This document shows positions 42,859 to 59,600 of a DNA stretch of 64,000 nt, in pieces; positions within the stretch are counted from its first letter, which is position 1; each line of letters opens with the position of its first letter. A program made the position numbers and the translations under genes. The DNA comes from Coturnix japonica (taxonomy: Eukaryota > Chordata > Aves > Galliformes > Phasianidae), in the NCBI RefSeq assembly GCF_001577835.2, contig NC_029521.1, positions 19,808,470 through 19,872,469 on the forward strand, read 5' to 3'. A model generated the notes under the pieces. The model ran no database searches, was not told the origin of the DNA, and worked only from the letters and a program-made list of their open reading frames with translations.

Positions 42859-45800
42859 GATGGCATTTGGGATCTTATCGGATAGAAGGAGGATGCCGAG
42901 GTGCTGGTTGTCTGAGGGGCGCTGGGACAAGGGGCTGTGGCAGGAGGGGTAGTTCTGTGAGAAGGAATGACCCAGAGGGGCTGGGGCAGCTGGCACTGCC
43001 AGGCGCTCTCAGTGCCTTGGAAAGGTTTGCTCCCCCTGCCCAGCAATGTCTCAGCCTGGATGCGCTCGGGAGAGAGGGAGATAAATGCTGGGATGGCAGG
43101 GGGCTGGGAGGGGGGCTGTTAATGGGGAAGGATGGAATTACAGGGGTCACGCTAGGTGAGCAGCTTCCTTTGCCGAGCTGATTGTATCGGAGCAGGTGCC
43201 ACCGGCCACAAATACCTTGGGCAAACAAACAGGGCTGAAGGAGAGCGGGTGAGCTCAGGTACAACTGTGCTGGGGTGCGTGGGAAGGGGAGCGTGGGATC
43301 AGGGGGGTGGCTCTGAGCATCCCTCCTCCCTGGGGCTGTGTTCTGGGGTGCTGTGCGATACATCCCAGGGGGTGGATCCCTCCCTGCTATAACATCCCCG
43401 GGACACTGACCCAGGGCAGCCCATGCGAGGCACAGCTGTGGCCGTGCTGTAGGTGGGGCTGGTTCCCTGCTCCATCAGTGCTCCGCTTCTCACTTTGCTT
43501 TTCTCCTCGGGTACCGGTGGCTGAATGGATGCCCAGCACAACCAGGGCTGTGGGGCGCAGCTGGGGTAGTGCCTGGTGATGATGGAGCACAGATCGTGCT
43601 GTGAGACAGACCCAAAGCCATACGCACCCAGGGCAGGTGTTAGAAGTGAACATGGTTGGGTGGTGTAGGACAGCTGCAGTCCGTGCCCACTGCTGCACAG
43701 CAAGAATTTCCATCTGCTCAGCACAGCTCTGCCACGCTGTCCCCTCCTGCATCCCTAGGCAGCGATGGCAGCTTTGCACCCAACAGCCACAGCTGAGATA
43801 CCCTGGGGTCACAGGTGCTCTGCCCTCTGACCCTTCTAATCGCTGCAGGCTGGGATGGCTCTGGTGCTGGCAGAGCTGTCACCGCTGGCCACAACTCCCT
43901 GCCAGGGCTGGTGGCAGCAGGGCTGAGCCCAGTGGGATTTAGGGGTGTCCGGACCTGCTGTTCTTCTGTTCTTAGGGGAGATGGGCAGGATTTGGTGCCT
44001 GTGGTGGGAACTGGAGGGATGAGCTCGGGTAAGTCCACGGGGCTGGTCCAAAGAGCAGCAGGTGCGATGGGGAGTGTGCCCACCTTGCCCCTCCTCTGGG
44101 CTTGGCTCTCGCTTGTCCCCATGCTTGGGGCTGGTTCCCCAGGATGAGGTTGGGATGAGCAGCATCTCCACCGGGCTGTGGTGTCCAAGGGGCCATAACC
44201 CTGATGTTTTGCAAACTCCTGGGGTCAGCAGTTCAGCTGCCACTGACACAGGGGCCTGGAGACACACACACGGGCATTTTGGGTGGATGCTATAAGCAAA
44301 CAAATGGAGGTAGTGTTACAGCCAGCCGACAGCCCCCTGGCCACCACTGTTGGTTTTAGGCTTAGCCCCCCCACAGGGCTGGGTGCAGGAATCCTTTTCC
44401 CAGGAGGACCCAAACCGAAGTCAGATGTGCTGCAGGGCAAGAGGAAGGTGCTGGGTGGGCTGTGCCAGATAGCAGCACGCTGGGAGCAGGTCTTGGGGCT
44501 GCTGTCTGATCTGTGCTGGGAGCAGGGATGGGGTAGAGCTGCTCAAGCACCACATGTGCTTATTCTCATCTGCATGTCTCCATTTTCCCATGTCCAAGGC
44601 CCACCGTACCTCTGCTCGGGCTGATGTGTACAGAGAAGATGGACACCAAAATGCCCAACCTCATGTTTAAATCACTCAGGGCTGGGGCTGGGACCTTTAC
44701 CAGTTCTCCCTCCTTGGAGGTGTGTGTGGCCTGGGAGTCCTCCTTCTCATTGCTGCCCCCTTTCCCCCATAGCTCGTGGGCACTCTCTGGTCTTTACCCA
44801 TGTCCCTGGCTCACCTCCAGTCCCTCCCTCTGTGTCTACCTAATGGGGCCACACCACTGTGGTTGGTCCTGTGCAGGGTGTATGCAGCCCCATGCTGCTG
44901 TTCTCCTGTCCCAACATTCCCACCACTCTCAGCCCTGGTGCCACTCACTGAACGGGGAGCAGTTGTACCCCCCTCCCTGTTCCTGGAGCTGTGGGTAGTG
45001 CAGACAAGTTCATTCCCACGCATGGTGGTGGGGTCTGGCCCTTGGGGGGATGCTGAGTTAATGGTGAGTGGTGGGATCGCCCCGGGCTGCTCAGCACCAC
45101 TCAGCCATGGAGGAGAGCTGCTGCCTCCACAACGCCCCATTAATGCTGCGGGCAGGAATGGGGAGGGTGAGAGCAGGGGGAGTGGTGTCCCTTTGGCTCC
45201 GCTGGGGGGGGTCTCTGTGTGCCTGCTTGGAGATGTGTGGCCGAGCATCCAGACCTGCAGCCAGGAGCTCCTCTCACCCTCAGATGGGTGCTGAAGTGCC
45301 CCCTGCAGGTGCTGCTCTCCTCCATCAGCTGGGGTTGGTGCTGTGATCCCTGTACCAGCAGTGCTGGGGGGTTGTGGGGAACTGCAGCCACAGCTTCTCT
45401 GGCAGAAGGGGCCCCTCTGGGCTGACTTGCTCACTCTTCAGGGCTGTGGGTAGAGACGGTGCTGGAGCAGGGACACTGCTGAGCTGTGGAGGCTGTCAGG
45501 GATGTTGTGTGATGGAGCAAACAGAGGAGCAGGACGGCCCGTCTGCTGTCTGCTCCGTGGTTCAGCCCAGCTGGGGCAGCCCTGGTATCTCCTTCAACCA
45601 CCAGCAGCCTGACCACAGGCTGCCTTCCTGGGCAATCTCCATTAGCCATGGCAAGGCAAGAGGGTGATCTGGGGGATAAAATCCTGACCTGAGTATCCCC
45701 AGCTCTATGGAAAAGGAGAGCAGAGCTCACATCTCTGTGGGTGTTTGATGCTTCACTCACAGCATTCAGTACTGAGACCCGATGGGGCCGTGCTGGCTGC

Positions 45801-46708
45801 CTGCCCCAGGAGTGACCGCTGTGGCAGCAGGAACACCGCAGATCCGTGGCTCCTTGCTGGGACGGGATTTCTCCCCCCGCCCTATGGCAGCTCAGCCCAG
45901 TGCCTCAGGCTGAGCTTTCTCTGCCCAGCAGGAGAGCCAGACGTGAGCCCAGTGCTCAGCTCCCCGCCCCGTGGCATTGCTCACCTGCACAAAGTTGGGG
46001 AAGGACGGGGCAGCAGCAGGAGCCTGTTTGTCATTGTGTCGGTGACGTGCGGCCGCCCGTGGGTGATCCCCGTGTCACAGCCGTGCTGCCACTCGAGCCT
46101 GTTTGTTGAGGGCAGGGGGCACGTGGAGCTGTCAGCCCCCGGCTGCCTCCCACCCCCCAGCACAGCATCAGTTGGACACGGTGCAGTTGTGCGCTCTGTG
46201 CACTGCATGGTGCTGCATGGCCTGACCCTGCGCCCACGGAGGGGTGAGCACGAGTGGCATCTGGGAGAGAGGTGCTGCATCCAGACCCCTTTCCTTGCAA
46301 TGTATAAGAAAGGAAGGATTGCTCCACTGCAGGGTGGTGGGAGCACCTTGTGCTGCCTGCTCTGGTGCTCAGCTTGTGGGCACGGAGCTGCCTTGCACCC
46401 TGGGTTGGTGCAGGGGGCTGAGCACCCCCAGAGCCCGCCCTGCAGCCCCCTGGGTGAAAGCGGGCCCAGCCTGGGGCTTCTCCAGCCATTCAGGAAAGCC
46501 CTTCAGAAACATCCTCCGGTCTTTTGCACAGAGAAGAAGGGGGCAGCAAGGTGTGGTGGCCGCTCCCAGCGCCTGGTGGTGGGTGAGCCTCGGGGGGTGA
46601 TGGTGGGCAGCGTTTGGGGGCAAAGCATTGGAGGGTGCCCGAGCAAGGGGGGAATGAGCAAGCTGCGGTGTGCGGGCAGGGCAGGGAGGGCTGTGCGGGG
46701 CTGCAGGG

Positions 46709-46712
46709 TGCG

Positions 46713-46808
<96 letters not shown>

Positions 46809-46842
46809 TGTGTGTGTATGTGTGTGTGTGTGTGTGCGTGTG
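46709..46842. repeat. (TG)n microsatellite, about 130 bp
   Basis: TG dinucleotide run with occasional CG and TA steps, 1.15 kb upstream of the FGF8 start codon. It gives false Cys-Val and His-Thr repeat frames on both strands. It has Z-DNA potential and is likely length-polymorphic. Confidence 0.95.
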
Positions 46843-46919
46843 CCGGTGCGGGAGGGCCGCGCAGGAGCGCTGTGTGTGCGCTGTCACTCAGAGGCCGGCT
46901 GACAGGAGCTGCCTTTCCA

Positions 46920-47005
46920 GCGGCGGCAGATAGCGCTGATTGCTGATTCGAGGAAACAAAATAGCAATTGTAATTATGGGCTCTGATAAGATAAAGGAGG
47001 GCGCG
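46920..47005 (+). promoter_or_regulatory. FGF8: candidate FGF8 proximal regulatory element
   Basis: An AT-rich island between the (TG)n tract and the CpG island. It contains GATTGCTGATTCGAGG, a CAATTGTAATTATG homeodomain cluster and CTGATAAGATAAAG (paired GATA). The position about 0.9 kb before the start codon and the dense sites suggest a conserved promoter-proximal module. Inferred. Confidence 0.4.
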
Positions 47006-47866
47006 GGGAGCGCGGGGACCGGCAGCGGGGCACGGCCGGCAAATTAGCGGCTGTCACTCAGCGCGGAGCAGGCGGCCCCGGCCAGGTACCGGCCCCGGGG
47101 TCCCGCCCGTCAGCCGCAGCCCCGCCGCAGCCCCCGCCCCGGTGCGCAACAGGTGGCGGGGCCGGGAGCAACGGGGCTCGCCGAACAATGCAGCCCTCGG
47201 CGGCCCTACCCGGGCTGCGGGGCTGAGCCCCGACCCGCCGCGGCCCCATGGCCCCGCGCAGCCGGTGCTGACGGACGGCCGCCCCTCCAGGTAAGAGCCC
47301 GGCGGGGACGTCCGGGGAAGGGAAGGGAAGAGGGGGGGGTCCCGCCGCCCAGTACCCCCGGCTGCGCTGTTTGCTCAGCCTCTCGAAACTCCTGCCCACC
47401 CCTCCGCCCCGGTAATCCTTTTAATGTCTGGCACGTCCAGCGAGAGGGCTCGGCCCCAATCCACAACGCGGACCCGTAAGCCACGTTTTACAGATGGGGA
47501 AACTGAGGCACGGCGCGGGGACGGCATCCCTCCGCCGGCCGAGCCCGTAGTGCCGCCACCCCCGAGCGGCCGCTGCCGGAGGTTCCCTTGCTCCGCCGGG
47601 GCCGCCCCCCGGGCTCTCCGCCCCCGCCGCCTCCCGGGCCGGCAGCGGAGCGGAGCGGGGCGGGGGGCTCCCCGCGGCGGGGGGCTGCCGGCCGCGCTCC
47701 CCCGGGGGCTGGGCGGGCGGGCCGGCGGGGGCCTTTCCCCTTCTGTAGCCGCTTGTGCCCTCCTTTCCTCGGGGCGAGGCAGGGCGAGAGGAGTCGAGGA
47801 GCCGAGCAGAGCCGCGCCCCCACCCCACCGCCGGGCTCCGGGCTGCCGGCCCCGCAGCGCTCCGCT

Positions 47867-54204
<6,338 letters not shown>

Positions 54205-55388
54205 CGTGTGCCCCTGGGTGGACTGACAGAGACGTTGTGATAGGGTTATTAAAGGAGGAAAAAACCACCAGGGGCTGGGGAGGGGGTGGGAAGGGGGGGG
54301 ATAAAAGAACGACATGCTCTAGTTGTTGATAATTTGGGGGTTGTTCTGTTTTTACAAAAAAGGGGGGAAAAAAAAAAAGGATAAAAAAAAAAGAAAGAGG
54401 CTCTATTTTTGTACTCCAACTTTACAAGAGATGAAATGTTCACAGACTGGTGAAGGGGGGAAGAGCCCTTCGCTTAGCAATTGTTTTAGTGCTTGGGGTC
54501 GTGTTTTGCTTCGTATTTTTTTCCCGTAGCTTTAGGGGGGGGGGGGGGAAATCTTCAATTAAAACAAACAAGAAAAGAAGAAAAAGATGGGAATCCAACC
54601 CAACGGAACTGAATGGATGCTCACCTGAATGGATGCACAGCAGAGAGGCCGGATAATGATGGAGAGCATGGATGTGCCTCGGGGTGACAGAGGACTCACA
54701 GCTCCACATCGTGACTGGGGCCAGCTGCCCTTGAGTGCCCCATAGGGAGTCCTGGACAGGTTTGGCACCGCTTGCCCATCAGAGCATCTTGGGATATTTT
54801 AAATACTCCAGTGCAGCAGCAGGCGATGGCTGAGAACTGCTTTTGTGTTCCTTTCTTTCTTTGTTTTTCACCTGCAAAATATGAAGTTTTCGCAAAAAAA
54901 AAAAAATTGGCTATTTTTAATTTTTAATCAGGTGGAATTTTTCATCTGTCCAATTAAAGAAGTTTACAAATCACTGCGGAGCCCCTTCGGGCTGTTTTGT
55001 GGTAGCATTCAGTCGGTGCTTGACTCTTCCATCCTCAACTGTCTCTTCTAGGTCTGCTCTCTCCTCTTTGCCTGAGCGTGTTTCCACAATGATTTCTGCT
55101 GATGGAGGCCTGGATTTTTATTTAGAACAAAAAAGGATCCAGGGAAAGATGAAATCCTTGGAGTGAGCAACCCCAGCCCCATTCCGTATGTGCTGCCCTG
55201 GGACTGCCTCTCTCCAAAGGGTTAAAGTAATTACTCTTAACGGGGAGGGCAAACAAAGACACTGGATAGGAGTCAGGACCAGGGGTGAATTTTCATCCAG
55301 TTTTTATGATTTTTAATTTTTTTTTCCTGTTTCCTTGAGGATTTTTTTTTTTGGTTGTGTACAAATTTTAATGTGAAATGATTTGAAA

Positions 55389-55400
55389 TATTTATTTAAT
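55389..55400 (+). promoter_or_regulatory. FGF8: AU-rich element in FGF8 3' UTR
   Basis: Overlapping ATTTA pentamers within TATTTATTTAAT match the UUAUUUA(U/A)(U/A) destabilising nonamer. Rapid FGF8 mRNA decay is known to matter for its graded expression, so such an element is plausible. Confidence 0.45.
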
Positions 55401-55406
55401 ATGTGC

Positions 55407-55412
55407 ATTAAA
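55407..55412 (+). terminator. FGF8: FGF8 candidate polyadenylation signal (ATTAAA)
   Basis: ATTAAA just after the AU-rich element, with T-rich and TG-containing sequence downstream. It would give a 3' UTR of about 1.2 kb. Confidence 0.45.
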
Positions 55413-55680
55413 AATTTGTATTAGTCTACCTGAAGCCTGCCTGCTTTCCTGGGAGGGCCTGGAGAAGCAGGATGGAAGGGGGGTGGGAAGGATGGAGAGG
55501 TGCAGGGTGGACCGAGGCTGCTGTGTGGTGTCAGGGGGTGAAGATGGGAGGGTGCCTGAGCTTCTGGATCCAGGTGTGTCTTATGAAAATCATGTCTTTT
55601 CTTGAGTAATTTCCAGGTTTAATGAGGAGGTGGCACCTCTCTGCCCTGTGGAGGCACGTGCATTGGTACCTGTGTGACAC

Positions 55681-55686
55681 AATAAA
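55681..55686 (+). terminator. FGF8: FGF8 candidate distal polyadenylation signal (AATAAA)
   Basis: Canonical AATAAA preceded by TACCTGTGTGACAC and followed by G/T-bearing sequence. It would give a 3' UTR of about 1.5 kb. Confidence 0.45.
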
Positions 55687-55711
55687 ATGAAATCTTGGCG
55701 TGGGATGAGGC

Positions 55712-55890
55712 TTTCATAGAGACATATAGGGAGCACACAATGGCTGGGGTGGAAGGGTCCTTAAATCCCACCCATTCTATGCTCCTGCTGTGGGCTGTGT
55801 GCCACCCACAAGGTCAGGGTCCAGGGCCCCAGCCAACCTGACCTTGGGCACACACTGCTCTCTGGGAATGCCCAGAGCTTCTTCTCAGGT
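55712..55890 (-). mobile_element. CR1 LINE 3' fragment (antisense)
   Basis: Reverse-complement CR1: CACAATGGCTGGGGTGGAAG, GGTCCTTAAATCCCACCCAT, CCCAGCCAACCTGACCTTGG, then a decaying match. It begins about 25 bp after the distal FGF8 poly(A) signal. Confidence 0.85.
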
Positions 55891-56029
55891 AGCCCCAGTT
55901 GACCACACAGTGGTGTAAGGGAGGGGTCTCAATCAGGGCTGGAGCTGACAGCTCTGAAACAAGCCCATGTTGTTGTCTCCAGATTGCTGGGAATACAGGT
56001 GAATGGCTCCTGGCCCTTCCCCGGGTGGA

Positions 56030-56125
56030 GATGGTGTTTGATAGGTCTTAATGGGTGCTTTTCTTTCATTAATTTGTCTAATTGCTTCTCTTAATGGTTT
56101 TGCGAGCCTGGATGAATCGGTACTT
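56030..56125. promoter_or_regulatory. candidate distal FGF8 regulatory element
   Basis: AT-rich island with GGTCTTAATGGGTGC, TTTCATTAATTTGTCTAATT, CTTCTCTTAATGGTTTTGCG and GATGAATCGG cores: at least four homeodomain-type TAAT/ATTA sites in 70 bp. No repeat signature. Confidence 0.3.
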
Positions 56126-56684
56126 GGTGGCTGCTCCAGGTAAGGGCAGCAGAAGGGCAGGACTGGCTTCAGGCAGGTCACCAGGTGTCCCCTTGCTGCT
56201 TCCCCTGGGACAATGGCATGGGGGAGGGCACAGCCTGGGCACTCCATGCCTGGGGCCAGCCAGCACCCAGGGATAAGGGGACAGGGTTTGGGGAAGGACA
56301 CCCCATGTGTCCCACCACAGCCCTGTGCTGCCTACCAGCTCATGTTGTGCTGCTGAGAAAGGCACCCAGGCTGGCTGTCTCAGGGTGGTTGGTCTTAGGT
56401 TAATTAGTTCCTTTTCATTTCAGAGCTTTTGGGTTACCATACAACCTAGGAGCACTACAATCTGGGGCTTTGTTTATTGCATGAAGGTGTCTAGATTCAG
56501 CTTCCAGCCAGCAAATGTCATTTTGCCTTTGCTTGGAAGATTAAAGTGCCTGCTGCTACTTAGTTAATGAGTAAGTGAATTAATTAATGGCTCCTCATAC
56601 CCTGTTCCTGCACTGATATCACTTGATTCTGTCTGGAGCAATGTGCCCAATTCCCAGCAACGTGGCACAGAGGGATGTGGTGGT

Positions 56685-56748
56685 GATGGGTTGATGGTTG
56701 GTTTAGATGATCTTAGGCTGGATCTCTTCCAGCCTTCGTGATTCCACA
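56685..56748 (+). mobile_element. short CR1 LINE 3' remnant (sense)
   Basis: GGTTGATGGTTGGTTTAGAT, GATCTTAGGCTGGATCTCTT, CCAGCCTTCGTGATTCCA: the last 60 bp or so of a CR1, including the GATGATCTTAG core. Heavily truncated. Confidence 0.72.
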
Positions 56749-57059
56749 GCAAAGAATCAGTAGGTGGAGGTGGCAAGAGCAGGGAGATGTGCTGCTGGAG
56801 AGGGGCTGTATACCCCCACTGCACCAGGTCTTGGTCCACCAGTCCTACTGGAACTTGTCTGTGCTCTGTCCCATATGAGCACCCTGGTAGTCATCACAGA
56901 GTGAACCCACAGCAGCTTGTCCATGAGGTGTCCATGGAGCAGGGTGAGCCGTGTAGCACATGGCAAAGATGGGGCACGCTCCAGTTGGGAAGGAGGGCTG
57001 GGCTGTTTGTTTATTGCATCAGGCTCAGCTTTCAAACATCTCCCTGCCATCCCCATCCC

Positions 57060-57260
57060 CCTCCTTTAATTAATTCTGGGTAAGGAGTCCTGGCTTTATT
57101 GTGCCACCGAGCCAGGGCTCCCTGTGGGAAAAGTCACACCTTCTGAACAGCTTCTGATACCATGCAAATGAAGGACAAGTCCAGGAAATGCTTTCATCTC
57201 GGACCTGTCCAGCCCCCTGCCCATTAATTACACACATTTCATTTGTGTGAGAGCAATTCC
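57060..57260. promoter_or_regulatory. candidate distal FGF8 regulatory element
   Basis: AT-rich island with TTTAATTAATTC, CATGCAAATGAAGG (octamer ATGCAAAT), CCCATTAATTACACACA and TTTCATTTGTGTGAGAGCAATT within 200 bp. No repeat signature; the CR1 at 57421 lies outside it. Confidence 0.3.
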
Positions 57261-57420
57261 TCTCGAGGAGGGGGTGGGAAATGGCCACGATGTGTGGATC
57301 ATCTCAGCCCTGCTCTCTAAAGACCCCTCCTTGGAAGGGGGTTTATAGCCAGAAACTGGGATGCTTAGGGATTGAGTAGGGGATCCTGTATTTCTCCTGT
57401 TGTACAGCTGCTCCAGGTGG

Positions 57421-57490
57421 AATCATAGAATGGCTGGGTTGGAAAGGACCTTAAAGATCACCTAGCTCCAACCCCCCTAGCTGTGGTCAC
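57421..57490 (-). mobile_element. CR1 LINE 3' fragment (antisense), short and well preserved
   Basis: AATCATAGAATGGCTGGGTT, GGAAAGGACCTTAAAGATCA, TCCAACCCCCCTAG: the canonical reverse-complement CR1 terminus with few differences, so relatively young. Confidence 0.92.
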
Positions 57491-59024
57491 AAGTGTTGCA
57501 GGAGCATCCTTGAAGGGAGGTATAGGACTGAGCAGAAATAAGCTGTTCTCCCAGGAGAGTAAGTGTCCAGGGCAGGAAGCCTTGCTGGCCATGCATGGAC
57601 CAGCCCTAATGCTCCTATTGAGCATTTCTCTCTGTGTCCCTCTCCTTTTTTCACAGCCCCTCTGACTTTTTCACAGCTGATGGCACCTCCACCCTGGCTC
57701 CCATTTGCCTGGGGCTGATGGGGAGAGTCAGCCCCAGATCCCTGAGAAGACACAGAGACAGGGATTGTGGAGCTGGTGGGTTTTTGCAGCCATGATAATA
57801 ACACTTAGCGCTTCCCATAGCACCTGGGATGCTCCAAGCACCTACACATCTGTTCCTCGTTACCACCCCACTTCCCATTTACAGCACCTCTGCCCCCTGC
57901 TCAGACACACTTCAAGCAGTAACAGTTCTACCCCTGTTCTCCCCCAGGAATCTCCTTTGGGGAAGGGTTCTGCAAAGCTGCAACCATGGGGCAAGGTGCT
58001 GCACTCCTGGATGGGGTAAGCAAAGCTGTGCTGTGTTTGCTAAAGGGTGAGATGGAGCTTGTGAGCAGCAGCCTGTGCTGCTCCATCATGAAACCTGCTT
58101 CAGATGTGCTGCTGTGGGGAAGGGGGATGCTCCTGGGATTCATTCAATGTGTCCTGCATTCATAAGGGCTGAAGCACAAGAAAGTCCCTTGTGGCTGTCA
58201 GTTGCAGTGGCCAAATGCAATCTGTGGTTGTGAAGTCCTGAACCAGAGGTTGGGCTGTGCTGGGAAGAAGCACTGTGGCTGTGCTCAGGTATTGTTGTTG
58301 AGCTTGTGCTGTTGTTGGTTGGAAATGGGATGCTGAGGGCTGCTGGAGCCTGGGTGCCTGATGTGTGTCCCTGCTCCCATCTGGGTTCTCCTGTTCAGTT
58401 TGGAGGACCCTTATCAGGTTCAGTTGTGGCACTGTGAAGGGTCTGTGCTTCCTAGGATGGCCTCTCCATATGGCCAAGAGTCTTTTTTTTTTTTCTCTTT
58501 TCCATCTTTTAGAGCTTTTATAGCAGAATGAGATGGGAAAAACTCGGCCTTGGTGATCATTTTGCCAACTCTATGTTGTAGTAACACACCCTGGTGTCTG
58601 GAGTCTCTCATTGAGTTCCTCCCAGAGCGGATGGCAGCACTTGCCCAAAGACTTGCTATCACATAAGCTCAGTTACACCAGGTGGCACCAGCCAGTGCAG
58701 CAGATCTTGGCATGCTCAGTGGTTTCACTGCTGCCATAGCAAAGGAGACTACGTAATGGATTTGGAGGAGGGCTGGAAGGTGGATGCTCATAGCAAACAT
58801 GAGAAAAACTCCAGTTGCAACATCCAAAAGAAAGACCAACCGATTAAAAGAAAAACAAACCCAACTGCAACAGAAAATACTACTGAGATGGAGGGTGACA
58901 AGATGTGGGCTGTACATTGGTAGGAAAAATTTGGCTTGGAGATGTGAAATGGGATGGTGAGTACTGGCTTGATTTGCACACTCAGCCCAGCACCCGTGAG
59001 AAGCAGCTGCCCAGCTGGGAGCCA

Positions 59025-59225
59025 ACCCTTTGGTAACGGCCTGCGAATTTCCCTGGGCTCCGTTAATTGCGGGCCGGCTGCTAGTTACAGCTCCAGGTCA
59101 ATTGCTGGGAGTGTTGGGCCCTGCTGAACAACCCCTTGATATCAGTTGTTAGCCCAATTAACAACCAGTTTGGCTTCAGTTCGGGCTGTTAACCATCAAA
59201 CAGATAACTGCTGGTCATGATTGAT
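59025..59225. promoter_or_regulatory. candidate distal FGF8 enhancer (repeated TTAAC/CAATTA-type cores)
   Basis: Contains GGTAACGG, CCGTTAATTGCGGG, TCAATTGCTGGG, TGATATCAG, GTTAGCCCAATTAACAACC, GGCTGTTAACCATC, CAGATAACTG and CATGATTGATT within 200 bp. At least four near-identical TTAAC/AATTAAC cores in both orientations make this the densest such cluster in the downstream spacer. No repeat signature. Confidence 0.38.
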
Positions 59226-59529
59226 TTCTCAGCAGTTGGGGCTGCTGTGGAGGAGCTGACCTGTTCTATGAAATGCCACAAAAGCCAAGACTTGGTGCAG
59301 GCATCTGACTCAGACAAACATCAGGGCCATCCCACAGCAAGGCAGGCAAGGCGGCAGCTAGGATTTCTGCTTGCTTGGGTTGAAATGAGGTCATCAAGGT
59401 GCGTTAGGCTGAGCCAGATCCACCACCATGTGGCTCCAGCCCTGTTTGCAGGGCAACTGCTGGTACTCATGGTCATCGCATCCTCCATGGACAGTGAATG
59501 TTTGGTGCCCAGCTCTCTGCCACACTGTT

Positions 59530-59600
59530 CCTGTGCCATGCATGCAAATGAGTTTGTCCAGTTGGAATATTCAAGTGTTTCCGTATTTCCATCTGTGTGG
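59530..59600. promoter_or_regulatory. candidate element with perfect octamer
   Basis: CATGCATGCAAATGAGTTTG (octamer ATGCAAAT) followed by GGAATATTCAAGTG and TTTCCGTATTTCC. POU-family sites are common in FGF8 organiser enhancers. Inferred. Confidence 0.25.

Larger units (their letters stand above)
42410..46900. other. NPM3-FGF8 intergenic spacer
   Basis: GC-rich spacer without recognisable genes. Long open frames here, including the longest in the window (45745-46902), have no homology I can recognise, overlap others on both strands and run through the (TG)n tract. Possible regulatory content: a CRE at 42851, GATA-type sites near 42740 and 42880, and a promoter-proximal AT-rich island at about 46925-47000. 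Confidence 0.6.
54205..55720 (+). other. FGF8: FGF8 3' untranslated region
   Basis: Non-coding, with A-rich and G-rich simple tracts (about 54355-54400, 54534-54548) and an AU-rich stretch near 55390. Possible 3' ends lie after ATTAAA at 55407 or AATAAA at 55681. A CR1 fragment begins just after the second. Confidence 0.6.

Noticed and set aside
45745-46902. 385-codon open frame, the longest in the window
   Set aside because: It runs through the (TG)n tract giving Cys-Val repeats, has no recognisable domain and overlaps equally long frames on the other strand. GC-rich DNA without stops explains it.
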